From Candidatus Tiamatella incendiivivens (GTDB taxonomy: Archaea; Thermoproteota; Thermoprotei_A; Sulfolobales; Acidilobaceae): a stretch of DNA of 44,657 bases. The notes beneath the pieces are model-generated. The model saw only the letters and a program-made list of their open reading frames with translations, was not told where the DNA came from and ran no database searches. Where the stretch lies: the NCBI GenBank assembly GCA_015522635.1, contig WALW01000010.1, forward strand, positions 78,640 through 123,296, in the 5' to 3' direction. The translations under genes and the position numbers were made by a program. Of this stretch, positions 25,773 to 32,304 are shown piece by piece. Position 1 is the first letter of the stretch. The number at the start of each line of letters is the position of its first letter.

Positions 25773-27176
25773 GTGGACCAGGAGAGAGCCAGCAACCTAG
25801 AGAAACAACGCAGGGAAATACTGGAATCCCCACAGCTTGGACGCCTCATCATAGCCCTGAGCATACCACTCTTCGTTTCAGGAAGCCTCCAAAGCCTCTA
25901 CAGCATAATAGACACATTCTGGCTCTCCAGGCTAGGAAGCGCAGCCCTAGGCACACCCACAGCATCCTGGCCCTACCGTGGAATACTCATGAGCATAGGA
26001 TTCGGCCTCGCAAGCAGCATCTCAGCCCTAACCGGCCAATACATAGGTGCAGGAGACTACCGTAAAGCCTCGAAAGTAGTAGGCTACGTCCTAGGCCTAC
26101 TCATGCTAATAGGGATACCGGGCACAGTAATATTCTACCTGCTAAGAGGATACTATCTTGACCTCGCCCACATACCTTCAGACGTAAGCAAGCTAGCAAA
26201 TATGTACATAGCGGTAACACTAGTCGGTGTAGTCTTCAACTACCTCTTCCTAACATTCAACTTCGCCCTTGGAGCAGCTGGAGACACTAAAACCCCGATG
26301 AAGATAAGTGTAGTATCAACCCTCCTAAACTTCGTCCTGGACCCAATAATGATCTTCACACTCAGGATGGGAGTGTTTGGAGCAGCACTCGCCACAGTGT
26401 TATCAGCAATGCTATCAGGCATCTACTCTATATATAGCCTAGCGACAGGCCGACATGGCTACAAAATAACTCCCCGGGATCTAGTAGCCGATAAGTACCA
26501 CCTAAACCTCATAATGAAAGTATCACTACCCCCCACAGCACAACGACTACTAACAACACTAGGATTCCTAGTAATGATGGGAATAGTAGGAGGACTAGGA
26601 ACCCCCATCCTAGCCGCGTACAGTATAGGCCAGGTAGTACTAAGCCTAGACCACGTAATAGTATTCCCACTAATACGGAGCACAAGCATAGTAATAGCCC
26701 AAACACTAGGAGCAAACCTCCTCGAAAGAGCCCGTCGGGCAGCCCTAACCGGCCTAGGAATAATGACACTACTAGTCTCAATCTACATAGGGGCACTCCT
26801 AATAGGAAAAGACTTATTCATAGAAGTATTCACAAGCGACCCGCAAGTAGCAAGAGCAAGCCACAACATGCTCCTAATATTCGGGCCAAGCGTACTAGGA
26901 TTCGACATACTAATGATAGCAGGAGGAATAGCCCGCGCATCAGGACACACACTAGGAATAAGCATACTCGGCACAATAAGGCTATGGCTGATAAGAGTAC
27001 CAGCATCATACCTTCTAGCATACCCTCTAGGAATGAAAGACATAGGACTATGGACAGGAATGTCAGCCTCAAACGCGATAACAGGGATCATAGCACTAGC
27101 ATGGATACTCAGTAGAAGATGGCTCAAACCAATAATAAAAACACCACAAGACAAAACAAGTAAAATGGGCCCGTAG
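25773..27176 (+). CDS. MATE-family efflux transporter
   Basis: The protein has twelve hydrophobic segments in two related halves, typical of MATE/NorM drug or metabolite antiporters. Examples are LGRLIIALSIPLFVSGSLQ, FWLSRLGSAALGTPTASWP, ALTGQYIGAGDYRKASKV, LGAAGDTKTPMKISVVSTL and IVIAQTLGANLLERARRAAL. I choose GTG at 25773 (VDQERASNLEKQ), since a longer frame from 25638 overlaps the divergent UbiD start. The last codons and the TAG stop lie inside the first 10 nt of tRNA-Arg, and the tRNA promoter must lie in its coding sequence. Codon use is rich in AGC, CTA and ATA like its neighbours. Confidence 0.88.
   Translation: MDQERASNLEKQRREILESPQLGRLIIALSIPLFVSGSLQSLYSIIDTFWLSRLGSAALGTPTASWPYRGILMSIGFGLASSISALTGQYIGAGDYRKASKVVGYVLGLLMLIGIPGTVIFYLLRGYYLDLAHIPSDVSKLANMYIAVTLVGVVFNYLFLTFNFALGAAGDTKTPMKISVVSTLLNFVLDPIMIFTLRMGVFGAALATVLSAMLSGIYSIYSLATGRHGYKITPRDLVADKYHLNLIMKVSLPPTAQRLLTTLGFLVMMGIVGGLGTPILAAYSIGQVVLSLDHVIVFPLIRSTSIVIAQTLGANLLERARRAALTGLGIMTLLVSIYIGALLIGKDLFIEVFTSDPQVARASHNMLLIFGPSVLGFDILMIAGGIARASGHTLGISILGTIRLWLIRVPASYLLAYPLGMKDIGLWTGMSASNAITGIIALAWILSRRWLKPIIKTPQDKTSKMGP
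27131..27140 (+). promoter_or_regulatory. Probable tRNA-Arg TATA box inside the MATE gene
   Basis: AATAATAAAA is centred about 32 nt before the tRNA start, a normal archaeal distance. It doubles as MATE codons. Confidence 0.4.
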
Positions 27177-27241
27177 CCTAGCCAGGATAGGGCACCGGCC
27201 TTCGGAGCCGGGGGTCCCGGGTTCAAATCCCGGCGGGCCCG
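27167..27241 (+). tRNA. tRNA-Arg (anticodon TCG), CCA encoded
   Basis: All arms fold: acceptor GGGCCCG with CGGGCCC, D stem GCCT with GGGC (one T-G), anticodon stem CCGGC/GCCGG around loop CTTCGGA, giving TCG at the wobble-to-third positions. The T arm is CCGGG-TTCAAAT-CCCGG. The discriminator is G, followed by an encoded CCA (27242-27244). No intron is present. Its 3' half is the parent of the degraded repeats found downstream at 28180, 29122, 30816 and 31721. Its first 10 nt overlap the end of the MATE gene. Confidence 0.95.
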
Positions 27242-27367
27242 CCACTTAAGTATCCCATATATAAACTTTTCCCTCTTTCAGGATAAAGCTCTGGCTTCCA
27301 GGTCAGAACAATAACTAAGTTCGTCTTTATTTAATGCTTGATAACCCCGGCTGATTGTCTTGGAGGC

Positions 27368-27820
27368 TTAAGAGACTACCTTTAGCCAAGGAACTCTCTT
27401 AAAATCTTCATCGAAGGTTATGATAGTGTCTATATTATTGTACTTACATGTTAAGGCTATGATTGTGTCGCTTGGCAGAAGTTTTAGTTGGCTGGCGGCT
27501 TCTATCATGCCTTGGTATTCTACGTCCTCTACTAGTACTTTGACTTCAAGGTCTTCCAGCAATTCCCTTATACCATTGACTATGAGCTTGGGATATCCTT
27601 TGGTTGTTATTAGTTTCCTTAGGCTGTATGGCCCCCTTAGTTCTCTAAGGGTTTGATAGTACTTTCTTGCAGATATATAGAGTAGTTCGTTCACTACGGT
27701 TAGACTTGTATGGAATTTGTTCTCTTCATATTCTTCTAACAGCTTCCGGGCTTTGCTGGTAAGGCTTGTCTCGAACAGTATGTTGTAGAATATATTGGTG
27801 TCGATAAAGACTTGGTTCAC
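27368..27820 (-). CDS. VapC1, PIN-domain toxin (cassette 1)
   Basis: This is a PIN ribonuclease toxin of 150 aa. The acidic site is visible at D7 (VFIDTNIFYN), E45 (VVNELLYIS), D118 (LLPSDTIIALT) and D137/D139 (TFDEDFKRVPW). It shares its C-terminal DFKRVPWL block with the toxins at 30010 and 30934 but only weak similarity elsewhere, so they are diverged relatives rather than fresh copies. The GTG start overlaps the antitoxin stop (GTGA). It lies 124 nt from the tRNA CCA end and is transcribed toward the tRNA. It likely cleaves RNA when VapB1 is lost. Confidence 0.9.
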   Translation of the reverse strand: MNQVFIDTNIFYNILFETSLTSKARKLLEEYEENKFHTSLTVVNELLYISARKYYQTLRELRGPYSLRKLITTKGYPKLIVNGIRELLEDLEVKVLVEDVEYQGMIEAASQLKLLPSDTIIALTCKYNNIDTIITFDEDFKRVPWLKVVS

Positions 27821-28017
27821 TGTGCTTGGGCCTCCTCCTCATACTTCTTAAGCTCCTCTACAGCGGCTTTGCCAAATAATCCAACATATTTGTCGAGTAT
27901 TTCACTAACTCTGTGCTTGCGTATGAAGACTACTAGCTCCTCTCCCTCCTGGAGCTCAACCGGCTCCAAAGGTTTCAACACGCCTTTTTCATATCTAACT
28001 CGTATAATGTTGGACAC
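27817..28017 (-). CDS. VapB1, DUF104/AF2212-type antitoxin
   Basis: This 66-residue antitoxin has the family start IIRVRYEKGVLKPLEPVELQEGEELVVFI-like pattern in residues 4-33, then a charged helical tail ending EEEAQAQ. The start GTG-TCC-AAC fits the xTG-TCY-A pattern shared by the other antitoxins of the array. The stop overlaps the VapC1 start (CAGTGA). Promoter-like CATATAC lies 15-20 nt before the start. It would bind VapC1 and probably repress its own operon through the conserved leader at 28079-28179. Confidence 0.88.
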   Translation of the reverse strand: MSNIIRVRYEKGVLKPLEPVELQEGEELVVFIRKHRVSEILDKYVGLFGKAAVEELKKYEEEAQAQ

Positions 28018-28078
28018 TTCCTAGCCCCAAGTATATGTTTTGGGCGTCGAGGCAATTAGCCTTTCCTGTGAGGCTGGA

Positions 28079-28179
28079 TGTTTCCATATTATCAGCAATG
28101 ATATTCCTAAGGGGATAACCGTTTGCGAAGAGTGTTTCCATTCTTGGGTTACTTCTGGAAACGTTTTTGATAAGTCTTG
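28079..28179. promoter_or_regulatory. Conserved array leader L1 (TTTCCA box plus inverted repeat)
   Basis: Block A TGTTTCCATATTATC starts at 28079. A perfect 7-bp inverted repeat GTTTCCA/TGGAAAC lies at 28134-28162 with a 15-nt loop. A TTTTTGATAAG tract then leads directly into tRNA fragment R1. The same order occurs in L2, L4 and L5. Confidence 0.7.
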
Positions 28180-28227
28180 GGCCTTTGGAGCTGGGGGTCC
28201 CGGGTTAGAATCCCGGCGGGCCCGCTA
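28180..28227 (+). repeat. tRNA-Arg 3'-half fragment R1 (att-like)
   Basis: 48 nt match tRNA-Arg from the anticodon stem through CCA at 43 positions. Changes are in the anticodon (TTT for TTC), the stem, and the T loop (TTAGAAT for TTCAAAT). The 5' half of the tRNA is absent, so it is not a working tRNA. Confidence 0.92.
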
Positions 28228-28293
28228 CAAACTTCCTAAAACGTTGGCGCTGTAATGATTGAGATGATTATTTTATTTTATAACGAATATTGA

Positions 28294-28758
28294 TTATGAT
28301 ATTAATTCGTTCATGAAGGTCTTATAATCTTCATCGTTTAATAAGTAGTAGGCCTCAACATCAGATTTTAAGGCGTTTTCTTTCATGGTTCTATCGCTAG
28401 TGACGAGGGCGGCGTCTACATGCTTGGTTGCCGCTATGTAGTATGCGTCAACTGCTCTACAACCGGTAAGCAGGGCTATTTCTGATGCCTTGTCATGAAT
28501 GAGTTCTTCATCCATTACATTGACGTGTCCGAGCACTATGTCTAATATCTCTAGAACTTCCTTAGGATTAATCCTTCTCACAAGTACAGCTCGAAGTTCT
28601 ACTTCAAACAAGAAAGGTTCATGAACCGGTAAGCCTAGGTTGGACAGTTTGTCGAGAACAGCCCTTGCTCTTTCATGTCTCCCTGGATTCTCCGGGTAGA
28701 GGAAGTAATAGTCAGCAAAGACACTAGTATCCACCACGACAGCGTGGATGGATTTCAA
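28294..28758 (-). CDS. VapC2, PIN-domain toxin of a different subfamily (cassette 2)
   Basis: The 154-residue toxin shows the PIN acids at D in VVVDTSVFADYYF, E in PFLFEVELRAVL, D in CRAVDAYYIAATK and D in ALVTSDRTM. It lacks the DFKRVPWLEV end of VapC1/4/5 and continues with a divergent tail (AYYLLNDEDYKTFMNELI). It is therefore a separate lineage placed in the same cassette frame. TTG at 28758 is 8 nt after the VapB2 stop. Its stop lies 66 nt from R1, the same spacing as VapC5 from R3. Confidence 0.9.
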   Translation of the reverse strand: MKSIHAVVVDTSVFADYYFLYPENPGRHERARAVLDKLSNLGLPVHEPFLFEVELRAVLVRRINPKEVLEILDIVLGHVNVMDEELIHDKASEIALLTGCRAVDAYYIAATKHVDAALVTSDRTMKENALKSDVEAYYLLNDEDYKTFMNELIS

Positions 28759-28766
28759 TCCAATAA

Positions 28767-28961
28767 CTACCTCCTTTCCATCACAAACTCTTTAACCACG
28801 TCACGGTCAACCTTGAACAGATATCTACCACTTTCCTTCTGGAACCCTCTAAAACTCCTTCGAATAATCATTACCTCTAACTCCTCCCCCTCCCTAAACT
28901 CGACATAATCAATAGGCCTAAACACTCCCTTCTCGTATCTAACCCTGATTACCTTGGACAA
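28767..28961 (-). CDS. VapB2, DUF104-type antitoxin
   Basis: The protein starts LSKVIRVRYEKGVFRPIDYV and continues REGEELEVMIIRR, the DUF104 pattern, then a basic tail. The TTG-TCC-AAG start (28961) is chosen because all array antitoxins share xTG-TCY-A followed by the I/V-(R/K)-(V/A) strand; a GTG 12 nt upstream would add four residues. The tail differs from VapB1, 4 and 5 (no EEAQ end), matching its different toxin partner. TTATAATAA lies just upstream on the same strand as a promoter. Confidence 0.87.
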   Translation of the reverse strand: MSKVIRVRYEKGVFRPIDYVEFREGEELEVMIIRRSFRGFQKESGRYLFKVDRDVVKEFVMERR

Positions 28962-29021
28962 TTCCCTAGACACCCAAGATTATTATAACACTTCAATCCA
29001 ATATACCTTTACTAATCTAAG

Positions 29022-29121
29022 TGTTTCCAGACTATCAAAATAGATATCCTTAGCAGATAATCATCTTTGCACTATGCTTCCAGTTAATGGTTTCTGCTGG
29101 AAACATTCTTTATATGTCCTC
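29022..29121. promoter_or_regulatory. Conserved array leader L2
   Basis: Block A TGTTTCCAGACTATC is at 29022-29036, with CAGATAATCATCTTTGCA after it. The inverted repeat TTCCAG/CTGGAA lies at 29078-29102 (13-nt loop), followed by CTTTATATGTC and then fragment R2. Block A plus the next 8 bases is almost the same as in the far leader at 36270. Confidence 0.72.
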
Positions 29122-29169
29122 GGCCTTTGGAGCTGGGGGTCCCGGGTTAGAATCCCGGCGGGCCTACCA
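29122..29169 (+). repeat. tRNA-Arg 3'-half fragment R2 (att-like)
   Basis: It matches the intact tRNA at 42 of 48 positions, and shares four changes with R1 (TTT, GCT, TTAG). The end reads GGGCCTACCA. The shifted VapC3 frame ends within this element (TAG at 29164-29166). Confidence 0.92.
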
Positions 29170-29695
29170 CCTAACCGGTTTTAATATGTTATGTATGGTT
29201 CCTTGTTTAGTTTGGAATAGCCTACCCGAGTCTTTAGAGGGGTTTTCTAGGGTTATGCTGCGTAGAAGGATTACGTTAATTCCTAGTGTTTCTGCATGCT
29301 TGGTCATTGGCCCATCGTCTGTTATGAGGAGTGTTTTTTCTGTCTTGGGCTAGGGCTATTATGTATGCGTCGAATCCTGAGCAGCCTGTTTCTAGTGCTA
29401 CTTGTAGTGCAGTGTCTCGGTATTCCTCTTCTCCGACGATAGTGTAATTCTCAGTAGTTCTAAGTGATTCTACCACCTTTTCTGCTAGTTCCCAGTTTGC
29501 AAGCCTTGAAATTACTGCCACAACCTTCACTAGTACTGGGAACGGTATTAGCACAATAGTTTGGTGAGATTCTAGCGTTTTTATCAAGACCTTAGCTTTC
29601 CGGTGTGTTTCCAATTCCCTCTTATAAACTTCACCAGGTAGCCAATGGACCGGTCTTATGACAGATTTAACGATAACGCTAGAATCTAATACCAC
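29164..29695 (-). pseudogene. VapC3, PIN-domain toxin with a frameshift in an A6 run
   Basis: The frame starts VVLDSSVIVKSVIRP with the first PIN Asp, and shows TGCSGFDAYIIALAQD with a later one. It then shifts at AGAAAAAACAC (A run at 29334-29339 on the opposite strand). Removing one A restores TLLITDDGPMTKHAETLGINV, the expected last PIN strands with the final acid pair. Without this the product ends at 29276 after an unrelated tail. The restored frame has no early stop and runs into R2. GTG start at 29695, 5 nt after VapB3. It could be an inactivated toxin or a slip site. Confidence 0.82.
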
Positions 29696-29700
29696 CTCTT

Positions 29701-29889
29701 CTAACGCTCACGGGCCTCCCTCAACGCCTTATCCGCATCATCATTGGCTTCCACACTTACCTTTTCCACCAGCTCTGGGAACTTTTCTGGAAGTAACAGG
29801 ATTCTGATTTCCTCTCCTTCCTTCAGTTCAAGCGGTTCTAGCGGCTTTAATGAACCATTCTCATACTTAACTCTTATGACTTTAGACAA
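29701..29889 (-). CDS. VapB3, DUF104-type antitoxin
   Basis: The protein starts LSKVIRVKYENGSLKPLEPL and continues ELKEGEEIRILLL, a clear DUF104 antitoxin, with a charged tail (DDADKALREARER). The TTG-TCT-AAA start at 29889 matches the other array antitoxins; an upstream start would add two residues. It pairs with the frameshifted VapC3, so it may now be an orphan antitoxin able to act on, or be regulated with, its neighbours. Confidence 0.87.
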   Translation of the reverse strand: MSKVIRVKYENGSLKPLEPLELKEGEEIRILLLPEKFPELVEKVSVEANDDADKALREARER

Positions 29890-29948
29890 ACCCAAACACC
29901 ACTCAAGAATACTATAGTCTCCAAGAGCAACTAGCCTTTTCTTTATTA

Positions 29949-29990
29949 TGTTTCCAGGCTATCATTACGGATTTCCATGGCTGATAATCA
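29949..29990. promoter_or_regulatory. Truncated array leader L3 (no inverted repeat, no tRNA fragment)
   Basis: Block A TGTTTCCAGGCTATC (29949-29963) and GGCTGATAATCACAGCA are present. The TTTCCA inverted repeat, TATA-like tract and tRNA fragment that follow in other units are missing; VapC4 begins within about 20 nt. A deletion at this joint is likely. Confidence 0.65.
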
Positions 29991-30009
29991 CAGCAGATAA
30001 TAGTAGCGC

Positions 30010-30459
30010 TTAAGGGATTACCTCTAGCCAGGGCACTCGCTTGAAGTCCTGGTCAAAGGTTAGAATTGTGTCAATGTCGTATAGCCTGGCGGTTATTGCT
30101 ATCAAAGCGTCTCCGGGGAGAAGGTTGTAGTTTTTCATGGTTTCCAGGAGTTCTTTAAGATTTCCCTTATCCTCTAGGACAAGTATTCCCAGTCCTTCTA
30201 TTAGTTCTTCGACATCATTTATAGCGTCAGCGAATCTTTCAATGCCATGTTTTCTTATATAGTCCCGCAACTGATCTAGCCTCTTAATTTCTAGCTTTCT
30301 CAGTGCATCTAGCCTTATGAAGGTGAAGATAGCCTCGTCAACTATTCTGAGGGTTATTGCTAGGTCCTCCTTCTCTACTAATATCTTTTTTGTCTTAGAG
30401 GCATAAGGCTCGACCCGGTGAAGATAGTATACGAGGGCATTCGTGTCCACAAGTATCAC
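30010..30459 (-). CDS. VapC4, PIN-domain toxin (cassette 4)
   Basis: The 149-residue toxin has PIN acids in MILVDTNALVYYL, RIVDEAIFTFI, LPGDALIAITA and LTFDQDFKRVPWLEVIP. It shares the C-terminal block with VapC1 and VapC5 but its middle is clearly different. The GTG start overlaps the VapB4 stop (CAGTGA), the same junction as cassettes 1 and 5. It follows the shortened leader L3, so cassettes 3 and 4 form one double unit between R2 and R3. Confidence 0.9.
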   Translation of the reverse strand: MILVDTNALVYYLHRVEPYASKTKKILVEKEDLAITLRIVDEAIFTFIRLDALRKLEIKRLDQLRDYIRKHGIERFADAINDVEELIEGLGILVLEDKGNLKELLETMKNYNLLPGDALIAITARLYDIDTILTFDQDFKRVPWLEVIP

Positions 30460-30659
30460 TGAGCCTCGGCCTCCAGCATAAACTCATCAAGAAGCTTCTT
30501 CGGTGCCGAACCCCGTTTTCCATAGAACTTTTCAACGATTCTCTTCCTATCTTCAAGTCTTTCTATCTTAACTAGAACCTCTTCACCCTCCCTAAGTTGA
30601 ACAGGTTCTAAGAGCCTTAGTATCCCTTTCTCATATTTCGCCTTAATCATTCTAGACAA
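30456..30659 (-). CDS. VapB4, DUF104-type antitoxin
   Basis: The antitoxin starts LSRMIKAKYEKGILRLLEPV, then QLREGEEVLVKIE, and ends in LLDEFMLEAEAQ, the EAQ end seen in VapB1 and VapB5. TTG-TCT-AGA at 30659 is taken as start by comparison; three residues could be added upstream. It is coupled to VapC4 by a 4-nt overlap. TTTTATATATAC upstream on its strand (about 30678-30690) provides a strong A/T promoter. Confidence 0.88.
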   Translation of the reverse strand: MSRMIKAKYEKGILRLLEPVQLREGEEVLVKIERLEDRKRIVEKFYGKRGSAPKKLLDEFMLEAEAQ

Positions 30660-30718
30660 CCTAAGCACCTCACCTTGTTTTATATATACTCAATCCAATA
30701 TGCTTTTACTGGTCTAGG

Positions 30719-30815
30719 TGTTCCCAGATTATCTGTGCTGATATTCTTGGCGATATTCATCGTTGAAGAGTGTTTCCAATTAATGGTTTCGCTGGAAATA
30801 TTGTTTATAAGCCTC
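30719..30815. promoter_or_regulatory. Conserved array leader L4
   Basis: Block A variant TGTTCCCAGATTATC starts at 30719. The inverted repeat TTTCCA/TGGAAA is at 30773-30798 with a 14-nt loop. TGTTTATAAGCCTC leads into fragment R3. Confidence 0.7.
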
Positions 30816-30867
30816 AGCCATTCGGAGCCTAGTGTCCCGGGGCTCTCTGATCCCTGCGGGACCGCCA
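30816..30867 (+). repeat. tRNA-derived fragment R3 (strongly diverged)
   Basis: It begins AGCCATTCGGAGCC, keeping the parent anticodon and stem, and ends CGGGACCGCCA. The middle (T arm) is altered with inserted bases. Position and ends support descent from the same tRNA half as R1 and R2. Confidence 0.7.
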
Positions 30868-30933
30868 CCCAAACATACCTCATGGGACGTCTTCTAGTCT
30901 AGACTGATAGTATTGTCTGATAATCCCGTGTAA

Positions 30934-31380
30934 TTATGGGATTACCTCTAGCCATGGCACCCGCTTAAAGTCTTCATCGAATGATGCTAGTGTTTTTACA
31001 TTGTTATGTTTGCAGGTTATCGTTATTTGTGCGTCGTTTGGTGCTAACTTGTAATGCTTGATTGCCTCTACCAGTTCAGATGAGTTCTGGTAGTCTAATA
31101 TTATTGTTACTCTGAAATCTTTGATGAAATTATTAACCGTATTTATGGCCTCTTCGGGGAATCCATATTTTGCTATGTATCTCTTAAAAGAGTATTTCCC
31201 TTTAACGCCATATTTAATCTTGGCGGCTTTGGAGCCTACGGTATATAGTAACTCGTTATACACTATCATAGGAATGGCAATGCCCTTGATTACACTTTCA
31301 CGTATAACACTCTCCGCCAACCCAGTCAGCTCGGTTTCATAAAGAAAGTTGTAGATAATATTGGTGTCAAGGCATATCAC
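30934..31380 (-). CDS. VapC5, PIN-domain toxin (cassette 5)
   Basis: The 148-residue toxin has PIN acids in MICLDTNIIYNFLYE, IVYNELLYTVG, LAPNDAQITITCK and ASFDEDFKRVPWLEVIP. It is the closest relative of VapC1 within the array (GKYSFKRYIAKYGFPEEAI against GPYSLRKLITTKGYPKLIV), though still well diverged. The GTG start overlaps the VapB5 stop. It is 66 nt from fragment R3. Confidence 0.9.
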   Translation of the reverse strand: MICLDTNIIYNFLYETELTGLAESVIRESVIKGIAIPMIVYNELLYTVGSKAAKIKYGVKGKYSFKRYIAKYGFPEEAINTVNNFIKDFRVTIILDYQNSSELVEAIKHYKLAPNDAQITITCKHNNVKTLASFDEDFKRVPWLEVIP

Positions 31381-31574
31381 TGGGTTTGAGCCTCCTCCTC
31401 AAGCTCCCTGAACTCCTCTATGGATGACTTTCCGAGGACCCCCCTATACTTCCTGATTAATCCGTCAATATCCTCCTCCACAACAACCCTATACTCCTTG
31501 CCCTCCTCAAGATCGACGCGACCTAACGGTTTCAGCACCCCCTTCTCATATACAACCTTGATAACTCTAGACAT
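31377..31574 (-). CDS. VapB5, DUF104-type antitoxin
   Basis: The antitoxin starts MSRVIKVVYEKGVLKPLGRV, then DLEEGKEYRVVVEED, and ends EEFRELEEEAQTQ. It is the only array antitoxin with an ATG start, which confirms the xTG-TC start pattern for the rest. It resembles VapB1 over its whole length, as VapC5 resembles VapC1, so those two cassettes share ancestry as complete pairs. The CAGTGA junction couples it to VapC5. Confidence 0.9.
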   Translation of the reverse strand: MSRVIKVVYEKGVLKPLGRVDLEEGKEYRVVVEEDIDGLIRKYRGVLGKSSIEEFRELEEEAQTQ

Positions 31575-31632
31575 CTTCTCCTCCCATTAATCTAATATTG
31601 TTATTGAAGCAATTAGCCTTTCCCTAACCGAT

Positions 31633-31720
31633 TGTTTCCAGGTTATCATATGTTGATAATCATCTTTGCATATTCTTTCCAATTATTCGTTTGTTTTGGA
31701 AGTGTGATTTATAAGTCTCA
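31633..31720. promoter_or_regulatory. Conserved array leader L5
   Basis: Block A TGTTTCCAGGTTATC (31633-31647) is followed by TTGATAATCATCTTTGCAT, matching L2. The inverted repeat TTCCAA/TTGGAA is at 31677-31701 with a 13-nt loop. GATTTATAAGTCTC then joins fragment R4. Upstream, GCAATTAGCCTTTCC matches L1 and nearly L3. Confidence 0.72.
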
Positions 31721-31771
31721 GGTCTTTAGAGCCGGGGGGGTTCCGGGTTCAAACCCGCAGTGGGCCTGCTA
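31721..31771 (+). repeat. tRNA-derived fragment R4 (diverged)
   Basis: GGTCTTTAGAGCCGGGGGG is followed by CCGGGTTCAAACCC and an end GGGCCTGCTA. The T loop TTCAAA is still that of the intact tRNA, unlike R1/R2. Small insertions break the stems. Confidence 0.75.
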
Positions 31772-31857
31772 CACTTAGAATTGTATTTAGAGCAAGAAAT
31801 AACGGTTATTGTAATTAGCTTAAAATGTCTTAAAGGTTAGAGTGTAAATGGGGAACT

Positions 31858-32088
31858 ATGTTGCCTGTTGAGTTTTCAATTAAATACGATCGGTTGAGTG
31901 ATATTTTGTATATTAAGCTCAGAGATGATAAGGTCGTTGACTCTGACGAGGTAGAGCCAGGTGTTATAGTGGATTATAATGAGAAGGGAGAGATCATTGG
32001 TATAGAGGTTCTATGGTTCTCCCGGAGGAAGCTGGACCTTTCAAAGCTAATCCTGAGTGGGCCGGAAGCCTTGGTGGCTGAAGTGTGA
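31858..32088 (+). CDS. DUF2283-family protein (antitoxin-like)
   Basis: The 76-residue product has the DUF2283 pattern: YDRLSDILYIKL, a DxVDSDEVEPGVIVDYNE-like stretch and GEIIGIEVLWFSRR. Such proteins are often found beside DUF4258 or PIN/HEPN-type partners and are thought to be antitoxins. No partner of that kind is seen next to it. The ATG at 31858 gives a short product that matches the family length. It lies 87 nt after R4 on the plus strand, opposite to the vapBC pairs, and may mark the old edge of the array. Confidence 0.8.
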   Translation: MLPVEFSIKYDRLSDILYIKLRDDKVVDSDEVEPGVIVDYNEKGEIIGIEVLWFSRRKLDLSKLILSGPEALVAEV

Positions 32089-32304
32089 TAATACACTATA
32101 CCCCATATGTCTTGGAGCTGATGAAGTAATGCGGTGTTGAGAGGGAGCTCATCTATTAATGCTTCCATTAAGGCATCATTGTATTCTAGGTTCAGCAATT
32201 ATGGAGCAAATGGTCATTATTGGCTTCAAGAATCTATGTAGAGAATAAATATTCTACTAAGCATGGTAAGCTCGAATACTTGGTAAGTATCAGAGAAAGA
32301 AAAA

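Noticed and set aside
28180-28227. A second working tRNA-Arg gene
   Set aside because: The acceptor 5' strand, D arm and half of the anticodon stem are absent, and the T loop is changed. The same is true for 29122-29169.
28180-31771. CRISPR array
   Set aside because: The repeats are 48-52 nt but spaced about 1 kb apart with genes between them, and they derive from a tRNA. No short regular spacers and no cas genes occur.
27167-31771. An integrated SSV-like virus or plasmid
   Set aside because: No integrase, capsid, replication or plasmid gene is present between the tRNA and R4, only toxin-antitoxin pairs and leaders.
31974-32198. Minus-strand small gene overlapping the DUF2283 gene
   Set aside because: Its second half is antisense to the DUF2283 coding sequence. 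The first part (LEYNDALMEALIDELPLN) looks protein-like, but no family, start signal or partner supports it firmly.
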